Assembly (NCBI GenBank): GCA_023667225.1
Contig: JAMPAN010000010.1
Location: 1 to 47,056, forward strand
DNA: 47,056 nt
Direction of reading: 5' to 3'
From: Oxalobacter formigenes
GTDB taxonomy: Bacteria; Pseudomonadota; Gammaproteobacteria; Burkholderiales; Burkholderiaceae_D
Part shown: positions 18,714-27,850 of the stretch, piece after piece
Layout of the letters: each line of letters opens with the position of its first letter
Numbering within the stretch: the first letter of the stretch is position 1
The notes under the pieces: generated by a model
Told to the model about the DNA's origin: nothing
The model's database searches: none
The model's input: the letters and a program-made list of their open reading frames with translations, nothing else
Program-made: the position numbers and the translations under genes

Positions 18714-18719
18714 ATTATA
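18714..18719 (-). promoter_or_regulatory. Possible -10 box for the lptD operon
   Basis: The minus strand reads TATAAT 48 bases upstream of the lptD start codon, in the 114-bp divergent spacer with amgK. No convincing -35 hexamer is found at standard spacing, so it is only a candidate. Confidence 0.3.
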
Positions 18720-18780
18720 TGGGAAGTTTGCCGAGTAAACTGTAACAGTTCCTTATTTCATTTCATTATTCCTGGACGCC

Positions 18781-19794
18781 ATGACTGCTTCCGATTCCCG
18801 TCTGCTTTCCCTGAAACAGTGGCTGGATACCTTTTACGGGTATGGGATTGATTCTGCCAGCCTTCGCCCTGCCTCGTCTGACGCCAGTTTCAGGCGTTAT
18901 TTCCGGGTTGATGCCGGCACGGGCAGTTATATTGTCATGGACGCGCCGCCAGAAAAAGAAAAGGTATTGCCGTTTATTCAGGTGGCGGAGCTTTTTGGGC
19001 AATGCGGCGTTTGCGTGCCGCAGATTGTAGGAAAGAAGGTGGAGGAGGGATTCCTGCTGCTTTCCGATCTGGGCAATACAACGTATTTGCAAAAACTGGA
19101 TGAGAACCATGCGCACGCGCTTTATATGGATGCGCTTTGTGCGCTGGTTCGTATCCAGTCGGCCAGCTGCCCCGGCGTTTTGCCGGATTATGACCGCACA
19201 CTGTTGTTAAATGAGCTGCGGTTGTTTCCGGAGTGGTATGCAGCCCGTCACCTGAAACAATCCCTGTCCGGGGAACAGGAGGCGGCGCTGCAAAAGGTGT
19301 TTGACCTGATTTTGGCCAATAACCTGGCGCAGCCTTATGTATATGTACACCGCGATTACCATTCCCGTAATCTGATGGTGTTAAAGGAAGGCAATCCCGG
19401 TATCCTGGATTTTCAGGATGCGGTGTTTGGCCCGGTGACTTATGATCTGGTTTCGCTTTTGCGGGATGCCTATATCGTATGGGATGAAGAGCAGGTGCTG
19501 GACTGGGTGATCCGCTACTGGGAGCTGGCGCGCAAGGCCGGGATTCCCGTTAATCCGAGTATTGACATGTTTTACCGGGATTTCGAGTTCATGGGGCTTC
19601 AGCGGCACCTGAAGATATTGGGTATTTTTGCCCGCCTTTGCTATCGTGACGGGAAAACGGCTTATCTGAATGATTTGCCTGTTGTGACGGAATATGTTTA
19701 CAAGACGGCTTCGCGTTATCCAGAGCTGGGACCGCTGGTGAAGCTTCTGGATACGCTTTTGCAAAAGGAACGCCAGGTTGGCTATACCTTTTAG
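18781..19794 (+). CDS. amgK: N-acetylmuramate/N-acetylglucosamine anomeric kinase AmgK
   Basis: A phosphotransferase of the APH/choline-kinase fold. AmgK phosphorylates the anomeric position of MurNAc and GlcNAc in a peptidoglycan-recycling route found in Pseudomonas and many Betaproteobacteria. The 337-residue protein has the catalytic loop HRDYHSRN (190-197) and the metal-binding ILDFQDAVFGP (208-218). The opening part shows SSDASFRRYFRV (32-43), typical of this subgroup. The assignment over a generic aminoglycoside phosphotransferase rests on the adjacent murU gene (38 nt downstream) and on the divergent lptD operon, a conserved arrangement. Confidence 0.93.
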   Translation: MTASDSRLLSLKQWLDTFYGYGIDSASLRPASSDASFRRYFRVDAGTGSYIVMDAPPEKEKVLPFIQVAELFGQCGVCVPQIVGKKVEEGFLLLSDLGNTTYLQKLDENHAHALYMDALCALVRIQSASCPGVLPDYDRTLLLNELRLFPEWYAARHLKQSLSGEQEAALQKVFDLILANNLAQPYVYVHRDYHSRNLMVLKEGNPGILDFQDAVFGPVTYDLVSLLRDAYIVWDEEQVLDWVIRYWELARKAGIPVNPSIDMFYRDFEFMGLQRHLKILGIFARLCYRDGKTAYLNDLPVVTEYVYKTASRYPELGPLVKLLDTLLQKERQVGYTF

Positions 19795-19832
19795 GAGAAT
19801 AAAGGGCAGTGCAAAGCGGCGGGAGAGAGGAG

Positions 19833-20570
19833 ATGAAAGCGATAATTTTTGCCGCCGGACGCGGAGAACGGCTGCGTCCGTTGACGGATCATACGCCCAA
19901 GCCTTTGATTGAGGTGCGGGGCAGGCCACTGATTGTGTGGCATATCCTGAATCTGGTGCGGGGAGGCATTACCGAGATTGTGGTGAATCATGCCTGGCTG
20001 GGGCACAAGATTGAGGAGGCGCTGGGGGACGGTTCGCGTTATGGCGCACATATTGTTTATTCTGCCGAGGGAGAAGCGCTGGAGACGGCAGGGGCGGTTG
20101 CCTTTGCGCGCCACTTGCTGGGGGAAGACTGTTTTGCGGGCATTGCGGCGGATGCCTATTGTCCGCATTTTGATTTTTCCCAGCTGCATACGGTGCTGGA
20201 AGACAATGATGTCTGGGGACGCCCTTTGGGTGAAGGGAAAAGGGATATGGCATGGCTTTATCTGGTTAAAAAGCCGCCTTATTATGCGCAGGGTGATTTC
20301 TCGCTTAATCTTTTTTCTGTCAGCAATGAAGGGGAACGGCCGTTTACTTTTTCGGGTATCGGGGTTTACCGCATGGCTATGTTTGATGCGGTGAAGCCGG
20401 GAGAGAAGGTGCGGCTTGGCGATTTGTTAAGGCAATATGCGGATAAGGGCCAGGTCGGCGGGGAAGTGTATGAGGGAAACTGGACGGATGCGGGGACGGT
20501 TGAACGGCTGGAAATGCTGAACAGGCCGCTGTTTGGGGATAGCGGCAAGCCGGGTGTGCTGCATGGGTGA
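19833..20570 (+). CDS. murU: N-acetylmuramate alpha-1-phosphate uridylyltransferase MurU
   Basis: Nucleotidyltransferase that makes UDP-MurNAc from MurNAc-1-phosphate and UTP, following AmgK in cell-wall recycling. The start at 19833 follows GAGAGG; the product is 245 residues. The nucleotide-binding loop FAAGRGERLRPLTDHTPKPL (6-25) is intact. GEALETAGAV (80-89) and NWTDAGT near the end are family signatures. The usual NGD metal-site motif reads instead as IAADAYCPHFDF (104-115): the aspartate (107) is kept but Asn-Gly is replaced. No terminator is evident after it, and composition becomes AT-rich soon afterwards. Confidence 0.92.
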   Translation: MKAIIFAAGRGERLRPLTDHTPKPLIEVRGRPLIVWHILNLVRGGITEIVVNHAWLGHKIEEALGDGSRYGAHIVYSAEGEALETAGAVAFARHLLGEDCFAGIAADAYCPHFDFSQLHTVLEDNDVWGRPLGEGKRDMAWLYLVKKPPYYAQGDFSLNLFSVSNEGERPFTFSGIGVYRMAMFDAVKPGEKVRLGDLLRQYADKGQVGGEVYEGNWTDAGTVERLEMLNRPLFGDSGKPGVLHG

Positions 20571-21000
20571 ACGGTTGATGCACAGAGCTGGAGGGAAGTT
20601 TTTATTTTAACTTGTTTTCGGTTATTTGCCTGTGCTACCCTAAAAAAGATGGTTTCACTATGCCGGAAAACCTGCTCGCTATTCATAACGGTTTGCCAGT
20701 GAATATTTGGCAAAAGAGATGAACAAATTTGAATGATGAACAGGGATTTTCTCTTCGGAAGAAAATACGGTTTTCCCATAAAAAGTATTTTTTATAACTG
20801 TGTTTAATGTGGCTTATTGAGAAAATCATGATAAAATTGACTGCATACTGCATACTGCATACTGCATAAGTAATAAATATCCAAAGCGTTTATTATCCAA
20901 TATACGCCCTGCATTTCTTTTTCTTCTTTCCCTATTTTCGTTTTCTTTCCGTCAAGCGGTTTCGCGTTTTTCGTGCAGCTTTAGTACTCTCCGAAAAAAA
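20571..21000. other. AT-rich spacer with a short tandem repeat, no complete gene
   Basis: This 430-base stretch between murU and the lipoprotein cluster holds no convincing complete gene. It contains a possible start codon (ATG 20828), the heptamer repeat at 20840-20867, and a pyrimidine-rich tract (about 20914-20950). The frame of the first lipoprotein is open back to a TGA at 20818-20820 but lacks ATG, GTG or TTG in that interval. A weak -10-like TATAAC is at 20793-20798. Confidence 0.7.
20840..20867. repeat. Perfect 7-bp tandem repeat, (ACTGCAT) x 4
   Basis: Four exact head-to-tail copies of ACTGCAT occupy 20840-20867. Seven is not a multiple of three, so copy-number changes shift any reading frame that crosses them. 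The repeat has no stop codon in any forward frame. It lies 12 bases after ATG 20828 and about 135 bases before the first lipoprotein start. With four copies the ATG frame ends after 13 codons (TAA 20867-20869). Confidence 0.95.
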
Positions 21001-21003
21001 TTG

Positions 21004-21525
21004 ATGGTTGTTTTGACTGCTGTTGTTTTCTGCGCAGCAGGATGTGGAACAACCATTTCGTCTTATAACCCGGTTTCAGAGGATTCTGGTGTTCCTGCCT
21101 CAGCTTTGTTTTCTCTTGGCGAGGTGGAAGATCTTTCAGGTTTCCAATTTTCACCGGATGACACAGACACATTTGACCTGGCTGTTGCCATGCGAAATGC
21201 TTTACAGACGGAATTGAGTCAAAACGGCCTGTTGGCTAACGGCAGTTACACTCTTCATGTCAACATTCTGGACTATGCGCCGGGAAATGCTTTCAAGAGA
21301 TGGCTGGTTCCGGGGTGGGGCGAAACAAAACTGTCTGTCAAAGCCATTATTGTTGATGAAAGGAATAAAAAGATAGCAGATATCCCTGTTGAAAAATATG
21401 TGGATATGGGCGGAGGTTATACGATAGGCGCCTATAAATATATTTTTGACGATGTTTCAAAAGAAATTGTTTCTGTTCTTAATACTTTGAAAAAACGGGG
21501 AGACACCGAAAGGGGTGCAATATGA
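21004..21525 (+). CDS. Predicted lipoprotein, DUF4410-like
   Basis: A 173-residue predicted lipoprotein. The hydrophobic segment and lipobox (LTAVVFCAAGC, ending at about Cys14) are clear. The mature part resembles DUF4410 (PF14366): a strand-rich domain with LHVNILDYAPGNAFKRWL, then LSVKAIIVDERNKKIADI, then MGGGYTIGAYKYIFDDVSKEI. Function is unknown. Starting at ATG 21004 (or TTG 21001) leaves the signal peptide without its usual basic n-region. The basic residues are encoded just upstream (Arg-Lys-Lys, 20992-21000), so the natural start is probably further 5', perhaps across the heptamer repeat. No good ribosome-binding site precedes 21004. The stop overlaps the next start (ATGA). Confidence 0.7.
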   Translation: MVVLTAVVFCAAGCGTTISSYNPVSEDSGVPASALFSLGEVEDLSGFQFSPDDTDTFDLAVAMRNALQTELSQNGLLANGSYTLHVNILDYAPGNAFKRWLVPGWGETKLSVKAIIVDERNKKIADIPVEKYVDMGGGYTIGAYKYIFDDVSKEIVSVLNTLKKRGDTERGAI

Positions 21526-21980
21526 GACGGAAAATCATCGTGTTAATACTTTGTCTTTCGGCCCTGTTTCTAAGTGGCTGTGCTGTAAACCGGGCTACCG
21601 GTTCTGTTGAACCGGGCGTTGATTTGAAAACGATAAAAAGTATCTATGTTAAAAAGAATCATGACGATAACCGGGAAGTCAATGAAATCTTTGTCAGAAA
21701 ATTGGGTTCTATGGGGATATGGGTAAAAACAGGCGAGGATATTCCCATGGATGTTGATGCTGTTCTGACTTACCGGGACAAATGGATATGGGATATAACG
21801 ATGTACATGCTTGAACTTGATGTTGTAATACGGGAGACGGAATCCAATCTTCCAATGGCAAGAGCAAACTCTTACCATACTTCTGTTACCCGATACAGTC
21901 CGGAAGAAATGGTCGATGAAGTGATAAATAATATGTTCAGAAGAAAAGCGGAAAAAATATACTCGGAAAGAATGCCGTGA
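21522..21980 (+). CDS. Predicted lipoprotein of unknown function
   Basis: A 152-residue protein with a textbook lipoprotein signal peptide: MRRK, a hydrophobic core, and lipobox LSGC with Cys20. The mature domain includes IKSIYVKKNHDD and a conserved-looking DAVLTYRDKWIWDITMYMLEL. It resembles small lipoproteins that accompany DUF4410-type proteins, but I cannot name the family. ATG overlaps the preceding stop by four bases and is preceded by AAAGGGG, so it is translationally coupled. If the first gene is switched off, expression of this one may fall too. Confidence 0.75.
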   Translation: MRRKIIVLILCLSALFLSGCAVNRATGSVEPGVDLKTIKSIYVKKNHDDNREVNEIFVRKLGSMGIWVKTGEDIPMDVDAVLTYRDKWIWDITMYMLELDVVIRETESNLPMARANSYHTSVTRYSPEEMVDEVINNMFRRKAEKIYSERMP

Positions 21981-22017
21981 GCGAAAGGGGATAAAAGTGT
22001 TCAGGATGGAGGAATAA

Positions 22018-22548
22018 ATGATGGGTATTTTTAGGCAGTATTATAAAAGCTGCTTTGCCTTGCTGATAGCTGGTTTCCTTGTCGCCTGTAGTTCAACAAC
22101 GAACGAAATTCTGCCGTTAGACATGAATAGTTCCTGGCAGATAAAGCCCTATGTTGTCAAAGTGCAAACGGAGGTGACTTCTTATACAAACATTGGGTAT
22201 AGGGATATTCATAATACCCATCTTATCTCTAATGATAAATTCCAGCTTGCCCTTGAGGAAGCTATTATTAAAAATCACCTTTTTAAAGGTATTATAAAAG
22301 GTCAGGGTAAGGCAGATTATTTTCTCAGCGTCACGATTAAACATATTTTCTTTCCAGATGAGGTGGAGGCTATCTGGACGCTCAAGAGGCTGAAAGATAA
22401 AAAAGTAATCTTTCAAAAGGCAGTTTTATCATGGGCTTCAAACCGTAATGAAACTTTTGCTGATGGAAGACGAATGACATCCATTACAAGTGCAGCACGT
22501 GAGAATATCCGGCAGGGGTTGACGGATATTGCAAAGCTTGATTTGTAA
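22018..22548 (+). CDS. Predicted lipoprotein of unknown function
   Basis: A 176-residue protein with an N-terminal hydrophobic stretch and lipobox FLVACSS (Cys24). Its mature part contains KADYFLSVTIKHIFFPDEVE and VLSWASNRNETFADGRRM, suggesting a strand-rich envelope domain. No family recognised. It begins 38 nt after the second lipoprotein with GGAGGAAT before its start, and is probably the third gene of the same operon. Its low G+C content matches the other two and contrasts with murU and panD. The terminator at 22682-22709 may end the transcript. Confidence 0.72.
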   Translation: MMGIFRQYYKSCFALLIAGFLVACSSTTNEILPLDMNSSWQIKPYVVKVQTEVTSYTNIGYRDIHNTHLISNDKFQLALEEAIIKNHLFKGIIKGQGKADYFLSVTIKHIFFPDEVEAIWTLKRLKDKKVIFQKAVLSWASNRNETFADGRRMTSITSAARENIRQGLTDIAKLDL

Positions 22549-22681
22549 TTTTTAGTGAAAAAGATGCGGTGCGCCAGCGGGTGCAGAACAGGAGAATTGC
22601 ATCGGGTATTATGCCTGGCGGCAAAAATGGCTAGCCCCACTTTTTTGTAAACGCTATTTTTTTCAGGCCGCAAAAAACCAT

Positions 22682-22709
22682 AAGGCGTTCCCTGCAGAAC
22701 GCCTTTTTT
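22682..22709 (+). terminator. Intrinsic terminator after the lipoprotein cluster
   Basis: A 9-bp stem (22682-22690 with 22697-22705), a 6-nt loop and a run of six T make a good plus-strand terminator. It lies about 130 bases after the third lipoprotein gene. Confidence 0.8.
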
Positions 22710-22735
22710 CCGGAGATATCAAGGAGGAGCCATCC

Positions 22736-22764
22736 AAACAGGCCGTCTGTCAGGCGGCCTGTTT
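22736..22764. terminator. Probable bidirectional terminator, mainly for panD
   Basis: A perfect 10-bp inverted repeat (22736-22745 with 22755-22764), with A and T ends on both sides, lies 11 bases beyond the panD stop. On the minus strand it is well placed to end panD transcription. Confidence 0.65.
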
Positions 22765-22775
22765 GTTATGCCTTG

Positions 22776-23138
22776 TCAAATGTTTTTGGTGCTGACGATC
22801 TGGTTTTTGCCGTCAACGAAGACGATTCTGGGTTTGTAGGTTTTGATTTCTTCGTCTGTCATGGGGCCGTAGGTGCAGATGATCAGCAGGTCGCCCAGCT
22901 CGGCGCATCTGGCGGCTGCGCCATTCAAGGAGATTTCGCCGGAGCCGCGTTTGCCCAGGATGGCGTAAGTTGAGAAGCGCTGGCCGTTATTGACGTTGTA
23001 AAGTTCAATGTGCTCATATTCAAGGATGCCCGCAGCCTCCAGCAAATCCGGGTCAATGCCGCAGGAACCTTCGTAGTTCAGATCGCACTGGGTGACGGAA
23101 ACGCGATGGATTTTTGATCGGAGCATGATTCGTTGCAT
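22776..23138 (-). CDS. panD: Aspartate 1-decarboxylase precursor
   Basis: Pyruvoyl enzyme that decarboxylates L-aspartate to beta-alanine for pantothenate and CoA synthesis. It is made as an inactive proenzyme that cleaves itself. The start at 23138 ([13 protein letters not shown]), with GGAGAA seven bases upstream, gives 120 residues. The self-cleavage site is Gly24-Ser25 in NYEGSCGID (21-29), at the same positions as in E. coli. Lys9, Tyr22, Tyr58-region and [12 protein letters not shown] motifs are present. panB and panC are not nearby. A PanE-like reductase is 7 kb away. Confidence 0.96.
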   Translation of the reverse strand: MQRIMLRSKIHRVSVTQCDLNYEGSCGIDPDLLEAAGILEYEHIELYNVNNGQRFSTYAILGKRGSGEISLNGAAARCAELGDLLIICTYGPMTDEEIKTYKPRIVFVDGKNQIVSTKNI

Positions 23139-23433
23139 GTTGGTTTCTCCTGTTTGCAAAACGGTATGCCGGGCCTGTGCTGCCAGACCCAAACGGGCGC
23201 CCTGGAAGGATGCCGGTAGTTATGCTTTTCTCCGCCGGGGGAAAGCCCTTTTAAAAACTTCTTATAATACACAATTTTTTGACTGAAAAATCAAATAAAT
23301 GCGAAAATAATACCTTTCCCGGCAGGGTGTGCGGGTTATTGCCTGCAACGGAAGCGCTGCCTTACGGTAAAAGGCAGGGGCTTGTTGCCGCTTGCCAACC
23401 ATGCTGTGCAGGGAAGGTTCAAACAGGAAAGAC

Positions 23434-23916
23434 ATGCCGGATATCTGGAAACCCCATATTGTTGTTTCTGCCGTTATTGAGGAAAACGGCCGTTTTTTGC
23501 TGGTGGAGGAACGGGAGGCGGACGGCAGGTTGACGCTTAATCAGCCGGGCGGCTTGCTGGAGCCGGGAGAATCTTTGCAGCAGGCGGTGGTGAGGGAGGT
23601 GCTGGAAGAAAGTGCCTGCGAATTTTGTCCGGAAGGTTTTTTGGGGGTCTATCACTTGAATTACCGGATGGAAAGCGGGGAAGATATCGGTTATGTCCGG
23701 TTTGCTTTTACCGGGAAGATAGGCAGGCGGCTTGACCGGCAGCTTGATCCGGATATTGTGCGGACGGTCTGGATGACGGCAGGCGAGATGGCGGCTTGTC
23801 CCGGCCGGCACCGCAGTGCGGTTGTCATGCAGTGTATTGAGGATTATGCGGCCGGGCAGCGCGCGCCGCTTTCGCTGGTGTCGCGCTACCGGTTTGTTGA
23901 CAGGGCAGGATTATGA
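23434..23916 (+). CDS. Nudix hydrolase (NudJ-like)
   Basis: A 160-residue Nudix-superfamily phosphohydrolase, probably acting on a nucleoside or thiamine-type pyrophosphate as NudJ does. The Nudix box [12 protein letters not shown]...REVLEES covers about residues 42-64, with the REXXEE core intact and the last Gly replaced by Ala. The N-terminal [20 protein letters not shown] is typical. The start at 23434 follows CAGGAAA; the frame's earlier ATG (23392) has no family-like sequence before this point. Its stop overlaps the mnmA start (ATGA). Nudix-mnmA coupling is common in Beta- and Gammaproteobacteria. Confidence 0.9.
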   Translation: MPDIWKPHIVVSAVIEENGRFLLVEEREADGRLTLNQPGGLLEPGESLQQAVVREVLEESACEFCPEGFLGVYHLNYRMESGEDIGYVRFAFTGKIGRRLDRQLDPDIVRTVWMTAGEMAACPGRHRSAVVMQCIEDYAAGQRAPLSLVSRYRFVDRAGL

Positions 23917-25022
23917 GCCGGAAAAAGGTGGTTGTGGGAATGTCGGGCGGCGTAGATTCGTCTGTTGCGGCCTGGATGCTGAAGGAGCAGGGGTATGAGG
24001 TTGTCGGTCTTTTCATGAAAAATTGGGAAGACGATGACGACAGCGAATTTTGTTCGGCCAGGCAGGATTGGCTGGATGCTGTGACGGTGGCCGATGTGAT
24101 CGGGATTGATATTGAGGCGGTGAATTTTGCGGCGGAATACAAGGAGCGGGTGTTTGCCGAATTTCTGCGGGAATATGAGGCGGGCCGCACGCCCAACCCG
24201 GATGTGCTGTGTAATGCCGAAATCAAGTTCAGGGCGTTTCTGGATCATGCGGTTTCGCTGGGGGCGGAACAGATTGCCACCGGGCATTATGCGCGTGTGC
24301 GCGAAAATAACGGCTTGTTTGAGCTGCTCAAGGCGGAAGATGCCAGCAAGGACCAGAGTTATTTTTTGCACCGGCTTAACCAGCAGCAGCTTTCCAAAAG
24401 CCTGTTTCCGCTGGGCGGTATCTGCAAGACCGAGGTGCGAAAGATAGCGGAGAAGCTGGGGCTGCACAATGCAAGGAAGAAGGATTCAACCGGAATCTGC
24501 TTTATCGGGGAACGGCCGTTTCGCGCGTTTTTAAACCGTTATCTGTCTTATGTTCCCGGCCCGATCAAGACGCCTGAAGGGGAGGTGATAGGGGAACATG
24601 TCGGCCTCAGTTTTTATACGATCGGGCAGCGCAAGGGCATTGGCATTGGCGGGCTGAAAACGCACAGGAAGGCAGACGGCACCGGCGATGCCTGGTATGT
24701 TGCCAAAAAGGATATGGCGGAAAATACGCTGTATGTGGTGCAGGGGCATTCGCATCCCTGGCTGTTGTCTTCCGGATTGCGTGCTGCCCAGGCCAGCTGG
24801 GTTGCCGGGTTTGCGCCCCGTGAGGGCGCTGTGTCGGTCAAGACGCGTTACCGGCAGCAGGATGTGCCCTGCCGGTTGAGTGTGCTGGATGGGGCGGCTT
24901 TTTCTGCGGGATTTGTGCAGCCGCAATGGGCGGTTACGCCGGGACAATCGGCAGTGTTTTATGATGGGGAGGTTTGCCTGGGCGGGGGCGTGATTGAAAG
25001 CCCCTGCCCGGCGGCAGCTTAA
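23913..25022 (+). CDS. mnmA: tRNA-uridine 2-sulfurtransferase MnmA
   Basis: Adenylates and thiolates U34 of tRNA-Lys, tRNA-Glu and tRNA-Gln, taking sulfur from the TusE relay or IscS. The 369-residue protein has the PP-loop [12 protein letters not shown] (9-20). The catalytic cysteines are Cys100 in [11 protein letters not shown] and Cys196 in [14 protein letters not shown] (124-128) and [13 protein letters not shown] in the second half are typical. It is complete and uses a start codon coupled to the Nudix gene. Confidence 0.98.
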   Translation: MSRKKVVVGMSGGVDSSVAAWMLKEQGYEVVGLFMKNWEDDDDSEFCSARQDWLDAVTVADVIGIDIEAVNFAAEYKERVFAEFLREYEAGRTPNPDVLCNAEIKFRAFLDHAVSLGAEQIATGHYARVRENNGLFELLKAEDASKDQSYFLHRLNQQQLSKSLFPLGGICKTEVRKIAEKLGLHNARKKDSTGICFIGERPFRAFLNRYLSYVPGPIKTPEGEVIGEHVGLSFYTIGQRKGIGIGGLKTHRKADGTGDAWYVAKKDMAENTLYVVQGHSHPWLLSSGLRAAQASWVAGFAPREGAVSVKTRYRQQDVPCRLSVLDGAAFSAGFVQPQWAVTPGQSAVFYDGEVCLGGGVIESPCPAAA

Positions 25023-25031
25023 GGCAGGCGT

Positions 25032-25640
25032 TCAGGCGGGAATGGTTTCCTGGAAGGAGGGACGCTCCATCAAGCGTTCAAAAAGCCGGGAAAGGTTTTC
25101 GTATTCGCTTTGCCAGTTGAGCTGGCCGAAGCGGAAGGCCAGCCAGCCCAGGGCGCATCCCACGGCAATATCTGCCAGCGAGTAGGCGTTTTCATGGCAC
25201 CAGGTTTTGCCGCCCAACTGGGCGGACATGGCTTTCAGGCCGGTATGCACTTTGCCCATCTGGAGCTTTATCCAGTCCGGACTGCGCTGCTGTACGGGCC
25301 GTTTGGTTTCTTCGAGCCTGACCAGGATGGATGCGTCCATGATGCCGTTGGCCAGCGCTTCCCAGCATTTGACTTCGGCGCGGGAGCGCCCGCCTGGCGG
25401 GATGAGCCTGCCTACGGGGGTGATGGCGTCAAGGTAATCGACGATGACGCTGGAATCGTAGAGCGTTTTGCTGCCTTCCATGACCAGACAGGGGACTTTC
25501 CCCAGCGGGTTCAGTTCGGCCAGCCGGCTGGAGGGATTGCCCAGGTCTTCCAGCACAAAATCATAGTCAATTTTTTTCTCGTTCAGCACAATCCGTACTT
25601 TGCGGACGTAGGGGCTGGTTGGGGTGCCGATCAGTTTCAT
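25032..25640 (-). CDS. Glutathione S-transferase family protein
   Basis: A 202-residue GST-fold protein. The N-terminal thioredoxin-like domain begins MKLIGTPTSPYVRKVRIVLN, with Ser-Pro-Tyr at the glutathione-activating position. NPLGKVPCLV and the SSVIVDYLD motif fit the G-site. The C-terminal helical domain includes the YSLADIAVGCALGWL signature. This subgroup resembles YibF/GstB-type proteins of Proteobacteria, whose substrates are mostly unknown. It is convergent with mnmA (9-nt gap) and divergent from purB. Confidence 0.9.
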   Translation of the reverse strand: MKLIGTPTSPYVRKVRIVLNEKKIDYDFVLEDLGNPSSRLAELNPLGKVPCLVMEGSKTLYDSSVIVDYLDAITPVGRLIPPGGRSRAEVKCWEALANGIMDASILVRLEETKRPVQQRSPDWIKLQMGKVHTGLKAMSAQLGGKTWCHENAYSLADIAVGCALGWLAFRFGQLNWQSEYENLSRLFERLMERPSFQETIPA

Positions 25641-25758
25641 GGCAATTCAGGCTTACTCAGGATAAAAAAACAGGGAGCAATTATAGCATTGTGCTTTAAA
25701 AAAGCATTTTTGCGGCAGGGGAAATGGTCTCGATTTACCGGGTATGGTGATAAAATGA

Positions 25759-27231
<1,473 letters not shown>

Positions 27232-27258
27232 CATGAACTTGATTGGGAGAGGTGAGTT

Positions 27259-27819
27259 ATGAAGTTGTTCAAACGTAGTTTTGCCGCGCTGGCCGCAGGG
27301 GTTGCGCTTTTTGCCGCGCAGGGGGTAAGCCATGCGCTTGATCTGACGCCGGACAGCGCTTCGGTGGAAGTTGGCGTGGGGGAAAACGATCTGGTTGTGA
27401 CCCGCGTGGCTGTTCAGTGGGACTGGAACCAGAACTGGTTTAATTCAAACGGCACAAGTCTGGACGGTTATTTTGATCTCAATGCTGCCTGGTGGCATGC
27501 TTCGGACTGGCGGGATAAGGATGAAGATAAGGAAATTGGCGTGCTGGGCCTGACGCCTGTTTTCCGTTTCATGAAGACGAACAAAAAGGGTCCTTATGTT
27601 GAGGGCGGTATTGGCGGCGCGTTTTTCAACAGACCGTATAACAATGCCGGCAACAATATGGGGATTTCGTTCCAGTTTACCGAGCATGTCGGCGTAGGCT
27701 ATGTGTTTGACAATAACCTGGATCTGGGACTCAGGCTGCAGCATTATTCCAATGCGGGCATTTCCGACCATAACAGCGGAGAAAACCTGCTGATGCTGCG
27801 GGCAGCCTACCGCTGGTAA
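27259..27819 (+). CDS. pagL: Lipid A 3-O-deacylase (PagL-like)
   Basis: Outer-membrane enzyme that removes the 3-O-linked acyl chain from lipid A, which can alter host recognition and membrane packing. The 186-residue precursor has a signal peptide ending near VSHA (23-26) and an eight-strand-barrel pattern with a C-terminal aromatic (Tyr-Arg-Trp end). The PagL catalytic group is recognisable in LQHYSNAG (160-167): His162 and Ser164, with Glu175 in NSGENLL as the likely third residue. GAGAGAGG-type Shine-Dalgarno sequence precedes it. It follows purB by 27 nt, a neighbour with no functional link. Confidence 0.88.
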   Translation: MKLFKRSFAALAAGVALFAAQGVSHALDLTPDSASVEVGVGENDLVVTRVAVQWDWNQNWFNSNGTSLDGYFDLNAAWWHASDWRDKDEDKEIGVLGLTPVFRFMKTNKKGPYVEGGIGGAFFNRPYNNAGNNMGISFQFTEHVGVGYVFDNNLDLGLRLQHYSNAGISDHNSGENLLMLRAAYRW

Positions 27820-27850
27820 TATTTCTGCGGTACTGCCAAACGGGGTCGCT

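Noticed and set aside
20840-20867. The four 7-bp repeats as a CRISPR array
   Set aside because: The units are far too short and have no spacers; it is a simple tandem repeat.
23221-23433. TATAAT at 23263-23268 as the promoter for the Nudix-mnmA pair
   Set aside because: No acceptable -35 at normal spacing, and it is about 165 bases from the start codon; not strong enough to list.
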